Assembly: GCF_020176955.2 (NCBI RefSeq)
Contig: NZ_JAIUCZ020000002.1
Span: forward strand, 186,001-250,000
Direction of reading: 5' to 3'
Length of the DNA: 64,000 nt
DNA from: Nocardia sp. alder85J
GTDB lineage: Bacteria; Actinomycetota; Actinomycetes; Mycobacteriales; Mycobacteriaceae
Within the stretch, counting starts at the first letter, position 1, and each line of letters starts with the position of its first letter. Below the pieces are notes generated by a model, which had not been told where the DNA came from, did no database searches, and saw only the letters and a program-made list of their open reading frames with translations. A program made the translations under genes and the position numbers. Below are positions 57,482 to 64,000 of this stretch, piece by piece.

Positions 57482-59218
57482 TCATCGCCGGCGCACCGCC
57501 CGGCGGCCCGCGGCGATCCAGCGGGCCAGTCGCAGCGGGGCCGAGCGGTCCTCGGGCGGCAGCGACGCCGCCACCCGCCGATAGATCTCGGCGACCAGGT
57601 CGGCGGCGCCGACGAGGGCGGCCCGCGCGGGTGCGTCGGCCGGTAGTGACAGGGCCAGTCCGGCCCAGGCGTCGATATCGTCGGGATCGCGCCGCAGCCG
57701 CGCGCAGTAGGCGTCCACGGCCGGGCGGTAGTCGCCGCGCGCGTACAGCAGGTCGGCCCGGGGTACCGCCTCCGGCGGTGGCGTATCCGCCGGTGGGCCG
57801 GAGTTGTCACGCGTGCCTCCGCTGAGCTCCCGATAGGTGAGGCGAGTGCGAATCCTGCTGCCGAGCACGGGTTGTGGGAGCCGGATCCGGATGGTGTCGA
57901 GTTCCGGCAGGACCGGAGGCCGGCGCTCCAGCCAGGCCGTCGCCAGCCGGCCGGCGGCGGCCGCGTCGATCGAGAAGTTCCGCAGTCGCCAGGAGATGGC
58001 GTCGTCGAGGGCGAAGCGAGCGGCGGCAGCCGACGCCTCGGGATGTACCTCGGCTTCGCAGAGCCGGTCCAGTTCGGCGGCCAGCAGTGCCACGAAGGTT
58101 CCCCCGGCGGGGGTGAGCCCGGGTGCGCCGAGAATGCCGAGGCAGGCCCGCCGGGCATCGGCCCGGCGGCGGGCGAACCGCACGTCGGCGTGCAGCGCGT
58201 TCTCGCGGTTTCCCGCCCTGCGTCGTTCCCAGAACCGGGCGACGCCGAGCTGTGCGTACACCCCGGGCAGCAGCGCGTGCAGCGGTCGGGGATCGGCCCG
58301 CCACGGGGCATAGGCCACGTCCCCGTACCCGGTGCGGTACATCGGGACCAGGTCCGCGGCGGCGGCGAACTCGCCGTGCCGGAACTCGGCGATCAGCGTG
58401 GCCGCCACCGCCTCGGCGATCGGGGTGTACGGCAGGCGGATCGCGCCGAACGTGCCGTCGGTGCCGCGCTCGGCCCGGCGCGCTGCCGCCGGGACCGGCA
58501 CCACCACCCGCAGGCCCGCGGCGATCGCGCGCGCCTGTTCGGGTAGTTCCCGCTCCAGCAGTCGCCAGCCCTCGACGAGCGCCCGGCGCCGGTCCGCCAC
58601 CGGAATATCGATGAAATCCCCCGGAGCACCGGGGGATTCGCACGAGCCGGGGGCGAGAATCACGTCCAGGGTCGCGATGCGGCCGGTGGTGATGCGCGGT
58701 AACGGCTCCCAGTGCGGCCCCGCCGTGCCCGGATCCGCGGCGATACCGATCGTCTCGCCGCCCACGGTGATCGTCAGCCGCCGTCCGGTGACCTCGAGGG
58801 CGACCGGTTCGGGCCGGGAATGATTGCCGGACAGTGGAATTCGAACGATGCCGAGTCCGGGAAGCAGGACGGCGTGATCGTGCGGGCAGACGGTGACCAC
58901 CGCCCGGACGCCCGCGTGGATCGCCGCCGCCGCGACCACCGCACCGGGATCACGCCGGGCGGCGTCGACGACGCCGGGATCGAGCAGCAACCGGCGCAGT
59001 GCGTCGGGTGCGGCGGCCCAGGCCCGGCCCAGTGCCTCGGCCTGTGCCGCTGAATGCCGCCGCACCAGCGCGGTTACCCGGTCCAGCCGTCTGCGCGCCT
59101 GATCCTCGGCGAGGAGTTCGGCCAGCGCTGCATCACCCGGCGCGGTCGCGAGCCGGGCGACGAGGTCGTCGATGTCCATGGCTGAGGCCCCGAGCGGTCG
59201 GACAGTGGTATCGGCCAT
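57482..59218 (-). CDS. HExxH-family protein (peptide beta-hydroxylase-like) with altered active site
   Basis: This 578-aa protein has the layout of the HExxH putative peptide-modification family (alpha-ketoglutarate-dependent peptide beta-hydroxylase-like). The diagnostic segment is TLIAEFRHGEFAAAADLVPMY, then YAPWRADPRPLHALLPGVYAQLGVARFWERRR. The metal motif reads A277-E278-F-R-H281, so the first His of HExxH is Ala while Glu and the last His stay. The C-terminus (about 480-560) has TPR-like helices (ADLLYARGDYRPAVDAYCARL). It may be a scaffold or an inactivated relative. It is divergent from eccA. The ATG at 59218 was chosen; ATG 59179 is possible. Confidence 0.65.
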   Translation of the reverse strand: MADTTVRPLGASAMDIDDLVARLATAPGDAALAELLAEDQARRRLDRVTALVRRHSAAQAEALGRAWAAAPDALRRLLLDPGVVDAARRDPGAVVAAAAIHAGVRAVVTVCPHDHAVLLPGLGIVRIPLSGNHSRPEPVALEVTGRRLTITVGGETIGIAADPGTAGPHWEPLPRITTGRIATLDVILAPGSCESPGAPGDFIDIPVADRRRALVEGWRLLERELPEQARAIAAGLRVVVPVPAAARRAERGTDGTFGAIRLPYTPIAEAVAATLIAEFRHGEFAAAADLVPMYRTGYGDVAYAPWRADPRPLHALLPGVYAQLGVARFWERRRAGNRENALHADVRFARRRADARRACLGILGAPGLTPAGGTFVALLAAELDRLCEAEVHPEASAAAARFALDDAISWRLRNFSIDAAAAGRLATAWLERRPPVLPELDTIRIRLPQPVLGSRIRTRLTYRELSGGTRDNSGPPADTPPPEAVPRADLLYARGDYRPAVDAYCARLRRDPDDIDAWAGLALSLPADAPARAALVGAADLVAEIYRRVAASLPPEDRSAPLRLARWIAAGRRAVRRR

Positions 59219-59315
59219 GGCGGAACTCGCATTCGGGCAGTGGCGGGCGGCGATGGTGGCGGACCCGGCAGCGGATCGGTTCGGCGGACCGGTCCGCTCA
59301 TCGTATCGACAAATA

Positions 59316-59339
59316 ATGAGCCGTCATATAACGGCTCAT
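59316..59339. promoter_or_regulatory. Perfect palindrome ATGAGCCGT-N6-ACGGCTCAT
   Basis: Nine-base arms with a 6-bp AT-only-core spacer (CATATA) lie in the 266-bp divergent region between the HExxH-family gene and eccA, 98 bp from the former. It is likely an operator; as a terminator it would be misplaced. Confidence 0.6.
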
Positions 59340-59400
59340 GGTGTGTCGTGCCGATGTGGAGTAAATGGCGGGAAATGCCCGCCCCGGTTCCGAACGGAAC

Positions 59401-59427
59401 TTCCCAGCCGGGGGAACAGCCGACAAC
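59401..59427 (+). promoter_or_regulatory. TTCCCA-N4-TGGGAA-N5-GACAAC element, copy 7, before eccA
   Basis: TTCCCA-GCCG-GGGGAA (59401-59416) has one mismatch; GACAAC follows after 5 nt (59422-59427). It places the ESX core genes under the same signal as the T4SS-like operon. Confidence 0.65.
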
Positions 59428-59484
59428 GATCACCGGGTGAAAGTGTCTATCGTTCGAGCAGGCGCGAGGTGGAAGGAATCCGAG

Positions 59485-61248
59485 TTGTCAGCGGCCGAGG
59501 ACGCGTTCTATACGGGTGTGCAGTGTCTCGGGTTGGTGGCCGGCGGCGTGCGGAATGAACAGCATGCGCTGGCCGCGTTCCGGGCGGCGACGAATCTCGA
59601 TCCCGACATGTGTGATGCGTGGCTGGGCCGCGCCATGGCCGGTGAGGTGAACTCCGAAGTCATCTACGGCGCTTACCGATCCGTGCACAATCTCTACCGC
59701 GATCAGCAGCGGGCCGGTCTGGTGGACCGGACGCTGTGGTGCCAGGTGGAGATCGGTATCTACGGGCTGCGGGTGGCGATGGCCGACCGCGATCAGATCG
59801 CCATCGCCCAGGCCTGCCAGTACGCCGAGGGCGGCGAATGGGAAGAGGCCGTGGCGATCCTGGATCAGGTGCCGCGCGACGATATCTCCGATTTCGTGCG
59901 AATGACCCTCTACTACCGCACCAAGCGCTGGAACGACGTGCTGGAGGCCCGCCTCGCCAAGCCGATGATCGAGGACGGCCTGCTCGACATCGCCGCCGAA
60001 CTGATGGCCGCGGGCTCGCTGGCGCATCTGGGCCGCTTCGGCGAGGCGCTGCCGCGTGCCCAGCGGATCGTGGAGGACAGCGCCTCCGGCAATCTGTCCT
60101 ACATCTGGGCCGATGCGCACTTCCTGCTCGGAATGGTGTTGCGGCACAACGGCGATCACGAGGCCGCCGAGCGAATTCTGAAGGGGTTGCAGGGTTCCGC
60201 GCTGTGGCCGCAGCGTGAGGAGTGGCAGAAGGCGGTCAAGGACAAGACCTACAAGCTCGAGGTCGCCACCGCCGAGGTCATCGCCACCCGGACCAATCGC
60301 TGGGATCCGCGCTCCGGCGACGATCCGAGCGAGGTGGCCGCCACCGCCGCTCGCACCGAGCGAGAGGCGCTGCTGGCCGAGGCGTCGGAGATCCTGCAAT
60401 CGCAGATCGGCATGGCCTCGGTCAAGGAGCAGGTGGACCGGCTGAAGTCAGGGGTGCTGATGGATCAGGTGCGCGCCAAGCGCGGGCTGGCGGTGGATTC
60501 CCGCTCGCACCACCTGATCTTCTCCGGGCCGCCCGGTACCGGCAAGACCACCATCGCCCGGGTGATCGCGAAGATCTTCGCCGGCCTGGGCGTCGTGGAG
60601 AACGCCGAGGTGGTCGAGGCGTCCCGCAACGACATGGTCGGCACCCATCTCGGCCACACCGCGCCGAAGACCAACGCGCTCATCGACTCCGCGCTCGGCG
60701 GCGTGCTGTTCATCGACGAGGCGTACACCCTGGTGCAGGAGGGCCTGTCCGGCGGTGACGCCTTCGGCAAGGAGGCCGTCGACACCCTGCTGGCCCGGAT
60801 GGAGAACGACCGCGACAAGCTGGTGGTGATCATCGCGGGGTACGAGGATCAGATCGACCGCTTCCTGGCCTCCAACGACGGTCTCGCCTCCCGCTTCACC
60901 AAGCGGGTGCGGTTCTCCAGCTACGATCCCGAGGAGCTGGTGCGGATCGCGGAATTCATTGCGAAGAAGAAGGATTCGATCTTCTCCTTCGATTGCCGCG
61001 AGGTACTGCACGCGCACTGCGAACGGCTGTGCAGCCAGATGCGCAACGGCCGCAAGCTGATCGACCTGGTCGGCAACGGCCGCTTCGTGCGCAACGTCGT
61101 AGAATCGGCGGAGTCGGAACGGGATTACCGTTTCACGCGGGACAACGTCGATGTGCTGTCGCTGACCGACGAGGAGCTGATGACCATCTCCGAGTCCGAC
61201 ATCACCGCGGCACTGGACAGCCTCAGCCGCAGCGCCGGCGTGGCCTGA
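59485..61248 (+). CDS. eccA: Type VII secretion AAA+ ATPase EccA
   Basis: This 587-aa cytosolic AAA+ protein of the CbxX/CfqX family is thought to recycle or remodel substrate-chaperone complexes in ESX systems. The N-terminal half is a TPR-like helical domain (ALAAFRAATNLDPDMCDAWLGRAMAGE onwards, as positions about 22-50). The C-terminal motor has Walker A GPPGTGKT at 348-355, Walker B GVLFIDEAYTL and the arginine-containing FTKRVRFSSY. The start is a TTG at 59485 with AAGGA 7 nt upstream. The GTGs at 59437 and 59443 in the same frame are alternatives, the former nearly leaderless after the promoter. Confidence 0.93.
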   Translation: MSAAEDAFYTGVQCLGLVAGGVRNEQHALAAFRAATNLDPDMCDAWLGRAMAGEVNSEVIYGAYRSVHNLYRDQQRAGLVDRTLWCQVEIGIYGLRVAMADRDQIAIAQACQYAEGGEWEEAVAILDQVPRDDISDFVRMTLYYRTKRWNDVLEARLAKPMIEDGLLDIAAELMAAGSLAHLGRFGEALPRAQRIVEDSASGNLSYIWADAHFLLGMVLRHNGDHEAAERILKGLQGSALWPQREEWQKAVKDKTYKLEVATAEVIATRTNRWDPRSGDDPSEVAATAARTEREALLAEASEILQSQIGMASVKEQVDRLKSGVLMDQVRAKRGLAVDSRSHHLIFSGPPGTGKTTIARVIAKIFAGLGVVENAEVVEASRNDMVGTHLGHTAPKTNALIDSALGGVLFIDEAYTLVQEGLSGGDAFGKEAVDTLLARMENDRDKLVVIIAGYEDQIDRFLASNDGLASRFTKRVRFSSYDPEELVRIAEFIAKKKDSIFSFDCREVLHAHCERLCSQMRNGRKLIDLVGNGRFVRNVVESAESERDYRFTRDNVDVLSLTDEELMTISESDITAALDSLSRSAGVA

Positions 61249-61264
61249 CCGACGAGGATTCGCC

Positions 61265-62821
61265 GTGGCACGTTTCCGGGTGGTGACCAGGCACCAGATC
61301 TCGGGCTGGCGATTCCTGTTGCGCCGCATCGAACATGCCCTGGTCCGCCGGGACGCGTCGATGATCGACGACCCGCAGCGCGGGCGTTCCACGGCCTTGT
61401 CGGTGGGTATCGCCCTGGCCTGTGTGGTGCTGGCGGGCTCGGCCGCGCTGGCGTTCTTCAAACCCGCCAAACTGGTCGGCAACGCGAAGATCGTGTCCGA
61501 GAAGGACACCGGCGCCCTCTACGTGCACCTGGGCACCCGGCTGTACCCGGCGCTGAATCTGACCTCCGCACGGCTGATCGTCGGCAGTGCGGACACCCCG
61601 GTGCCGGTGTCGCGCGCCGAGCTGTCCAAATATCCGCGCGGCCCGATGGTCGGCATTCCCGGCGCCCCGAACAGCATCACCGACAGCGGCGCTCGCGATT
61701 CCACCTGGACCGTGTGCGACACCTCCCAGACCGGCGCCGCGGCGCCGGTCGATCAGCAGACCGGACTGCCCACCATGGCCCGGGCGGCCATGCGCACCAC
61801 GGTGATCGGCGGCGCGCTGTCCGTCGACGGCGGGGATCTCATCCGTCCGCTCGCCGACGGCGAGGCCCGGATGGTGCGCGACGACACCACCACCTGGCTG
61901 ATCTACAACGACCCGGAGAAGGGTGTGGTCCGCGCCGCGGTCAGCACCAGCGACACCGCCGTGATGCTGGCCCTGGGCATCGACTCGACCATGCAGGTGC
62001 CGGCCGCCTCCAAGGGCCTGATCGGCGCGATTCCGGAGGTGCCGCCGATCCGGGTGCCGGAGATCCCCGGCGCCGGCAGCACGGTCACGCTGACCTCGGG
62101 CCTGACCGTCACCGTGGGCGCGGTGCTCACCGGCAACACCCCGGACCGGGGCGCGTCGTACTACGTGGTCGCGCAGTCCGGGGTGGTGCAGATCGGGCCG
62201 GTGCTGGCCGCGATGATCCGCAACGCCAACGCCCGCGGCACGGTGTCGAGCCAGTCGGTGGGCCCGGACGTGATCGTGGCCAACCTGCGGCCCGGCGGCT
62301 GGCCGGGGACGGAGTCCTATCCCACCCACGCGCTGCGGGTCGTCGACCCCGCGCGTTTCCTGGTGACCTGTTACGAGTGGTCGCGCGCGCCCAGCGCGCA
62401 GAACGCGTCCACCACTGTGCTGGTCGGCCGGCAGCTGCCACTGCCGGCGGACCAGCAGAACCGCACCGTGGACCTGGTCACCGCGCCGCTGTCGCACGGC
62501 GCCACCGCCGACGCGGCCTATCTCGCCAACGGCGCCGGCCGATTCGTCCAGGCCACCGGCGCCGACCCTTCCTCGGCGCGGCGCGAGTCGATGTTCTGGA
62601 TCTCCGACACCGGGGTCCGGTACGGCGTCGAGGTCCAGGTGGGGCAGAACACCCAGGACCCGACCATGGCCGCGCTGGCGCTGCGGGCCCCGGTGCCCGC
62701 GCCGTGGAGCATCGTGTCGCTGTTCGCCGTCGGGCCGACGCTGTCGCAGCGCGACGCGCGGATCGCCCACGACGGCATCGCGCCCGACCGCACCGTGGCC
62801 GGTTTCGGTGGCAATTCATGA
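61265..62821 (+). CDS. eccB: Type VII secretion membrane protein EccB
   Basis: This 518-aa core component has a cytoplasmic N-terminus RFRVVTRHQISGWRFLLRRIEHALVRRD, a hallmark of EccB. One membrane helix (about 44-66) is followed by the large periplasmic part with STWTVCDTS and a distal Cys pair partner. Repeats in that part contain VVAQSGVVQIGPVLAAM. EccB forms the periplasmic ring of the ESX membrane complex. The GTG at 61265 lies 16 bp after eccA, and eccC follows 27 bp after the stop. Confidence 0.95.
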   Translation: MARFRVVTRHQISGWRFLLRRIEHALVRRDASMIDDPQRGRSTALSVGIALACVVLAGSAALAFFKPAKLVGNAKIVSEKDTGALYVHLGTRLYPALNLTSARLIVGSADTPVPVSRAELSKYPRGPMVGIPGAPNSITDSGARDSTWTVCDTSQTGAAAPVDQQTGLPTMARAAMRTTVIGGALSVDGGDLIRPLADGEARMVRDDTTTWLIYNDPEKGVVRAAVSTSDTAVMLALGIDSTMQVPAASKGLIGAIPEVPPIRVPEIPGAGSTVTLTSGLTVTVGAVLTGNTPDRGASYYVVAQSGVVQIGPVLAAMIRNANARGTVSSQSVGPDVIVANLRPGGWPGTESYPTHALRVVDPARFLVTCYEWSRAPSAQNASTTVLVGRQLPLPADQQNRTVDLVTAPLSHGATADAAYLANGAGRFVQATGADPSSARRESMFWISDTGVRYGVEVQVGQNTQDPTMAALALRAPVPAPWSIVSLFAVGPTLSQRDARIAHDGIAPDRTVAGFGGNS

Positions 62822-62848
62822 GATCCGCATGAGAGGCGGTGGCAGCAG

Positions 62849-64000
62849 GTGACCAGTACCCGTCGCTTCGTTCGTCCGGCCCGGATCGTCCGCGGCCCGA
62901 AGGCGCCGGCGGTCACCGAGCTGCGCCTGCAACCACCCACCGAGCTGCCGAAACCGGTGCCGCCGTCGCGGATCAAGATGATCATGCCGGTGGTCATGAT
63001 GGCCGGTATGGGCGGCATGATGGTGATCATGCTCCGCTCCGGTGGCGGATTCTCACCGACCTCGCTGATGTTCCCGATGATGATGGTCGTGTCGATGTTC
63101 GGCATGATCGGCGGCTCGTTGGGCGGCGGCGGTGGATCGGCGAATCTCAACGAGGAGCGCAAGGACTATCTGCGCAGCATCGCGGAGAACCGGAAACAGG
63201 TGCGCGACGCCGAAACCGAGCTGTTCACCTATCTCCGGTACACCCATCCCGGCCCCGCCGAACTGCCCCGGCTGGTCGGCGGCAAGCGGATGTGGGAGGT
63301 CCAGGTCGCCGCGCCGCAGTTCCTGCGGGTGCGCATCGGCCGCGGCCGGATCGCCAACCAGGTGCGGGTGATCGTGCCGGAGGCGGCCCCCACCTCGGAT
63401 CTGGATCCGGTGGGCGTGGTCGAGCTGACCCGGTTCGCCAAGGCGTACTCGACCGTCGGCGGCATGCCGGTCGCGATCAATCTGCTGTCCACCCCGCAGG
63501 TCGGCTTCGACGGTGACCCGGAGGCGGTCGCCGGGCTGGTGCGGGCGATGGTCGCCGAGGTGGCCGTGCTGCACGGACCCGATCAGGTCGCGGTGGCCGC
63601 GGTGCTGTCGGATCCCGATGCGCCGCAATGGTCGTGGCTGAAATGGCTGCCGCACACCCAGCACACCAGCGACACCGACGGCATCGGTTCGGCGCGCATG
63701 GTGTACCGCAACGTCGCCGAACTGCGCGCCAAGGTGCTCGCGGGCCTGAACCGGGGCCCGTTCTCCGCCAACAGCGAACCCAGCCTGGAGCGCAAGCATT
63801 TCCTGCTGATCGTCGACATCACCGGCGCGGCGGTGGATCGCGACATCTCCGGTATCGACGGCTGCACCTGGCTGCGCCTGGGCCACACCGAGCAGGCGCT
63901 GCCGCGCGCGCTGAAATTCGAGGTGACCGCGGACCATACGCTGCAGGAGCTGACCGCGCGCGGCATCCGGCGCATCGGCAGCGCCGACATCATGTCGGTG
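62849..64000 (+). CDS. eccC: Type VII secretion FtsK/SpoIIIE-like ATPase EccC, N-terminal part (runs off window)
   Basis: The first 384 codons are visible and the frame is open at the window end. The N-terminus is TRRFVRPARIVRGPKAP, followed by two Met-rich membrane helices (about 43-62 and 69-92, PVVMMAGMGGMMVIML). The DUF/stalk region follows with LNEERKDYLRSIAENRKQVRDAE and IGRGRIANQVRVIVPE. EccC is the motor that recognises ESX substrates. The FtsK-type ATPase domains should lie beyond the window. The start is a GTG at 62849; a nearby ATG at 62829 belongs to a frame that stops at once. Confidence 0.94.
   Translation, partial: MTSTRRFVRPARIVRGPKAPAVTELRLQPPTELPKPVPPSRIKMIMPVVMMAGMGGMMVIMLRSGGGFSPTSLMFPMMMVVSMFGMIGGSLGGGGGSANLNEERKDYLRSIAENRKQVRDAETELFTYLRYTHPGPAELPRLVGGKRMWEVQVAAPQFLRVRIGRGRIANQVRVIVPEAAPTSDLDPVGVVELTRFAKAYSTVGGMPVAINLLSTPQVGFDGDPEAVAGLVRAMVAEVAVLHGPDQVAVAAVLSDPDAPQWSWLKWLPHTQHTSDTDGIGSARMVYRNVAELRAKVLAGLNRGPFSANSEPSLERKHFLLIVDITGAAVDRDISGIDGCTWLRLGHTEQALPRALKFEVTADHTLQELTARGIRRIGSADIMSV

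Overview
The window is high-GC actinobacterial DNA, most likely from a Nocardia-type member of the Mycobacteriales. Its first part follows the gene order of the Mycobacterium tuberculosis sahH-tmk-mtrA-mtrB-lpqB-comF-hpf-secA1 neighbourhood (Rv3229c to Rv3248c). Its last part is the start of an ESX (type VII secretion, T7SS) core locus.

Region 1 (1-18.3 kb) is conserved housekeeping DNA. It holds the end of ahcY, then tmk, the MtrAB two-component system with its lipoprotein LpqB, a ComF-like phosphoribosyltransferase and the ribosome hibernation factor, all on the plus strand. A minus-strand lipid block follows: BluB, two DesA3-like acyl desaturases, their ferredoxin-type reductase, a small hypothetical and a wax ester synthase/diacylglycerol acyltransferase. 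An Rv3235-family gene and secA1 close the region. The first desaturase and the reductase share an operator-like motif, GGTTAC-N5-CGTAGGTT.

Region 2 (18.4-24.8 kb) is a regulatory island. Two paralogous proteins of unknown function flank AraC-, MerR- and WhiB-like regulators and a ROK-fold protein that seems to lack its catalytic Asp. A 9-bp motif (GTACCGTTA) recurs in three of its intergenic regions.

Region 3 (24.8-64 kb) is the most unusual part. It starts with a conjugation-type T4SS module: a TcpC/VirB8-like protein, a small two-helix membrane protein, a PrgI-like protein, a VirB4/SCO6880-like ATPase and a VirB6/TrbL-like membrane protein. Cell-wall hydrolases follow (two NlpC/P60, one SLT transglycosylase, one degenerate NlpC-like). 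Then come many secreted-type proteins with WXG100/PPE/EspC-like N-termini, Gly/Ser/Pro linkers and methionine-rich hydrophobic segments, together with three YbaB-like small proteins. There is also a frameshifted effector-like gene with an alpha/beta-hydrolase end, an ADP-ribosyltransferase-like protein and a HExxH-family protein lacking its first His. The window ends in eccA, eccB and the start of eccC. No relaxase, integrase or VirD4-type coupling protein is visible.

Nearly every plus-strand transcription unit in region 3, and one minus-strand unit, is preceded by the same dyad, TTCCCA-N4-TGGGAA. In several cases a GACAAT-like -10 hexamer follows after exactly 5 nt. This physically links the T4SS-like genes, the hydrolases, the secreted proteins and the ESX core into one apparent regulon. 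The working model is a combined T4SS/T7SS envelope machine, perhaps exporting proteins rather than DNA.
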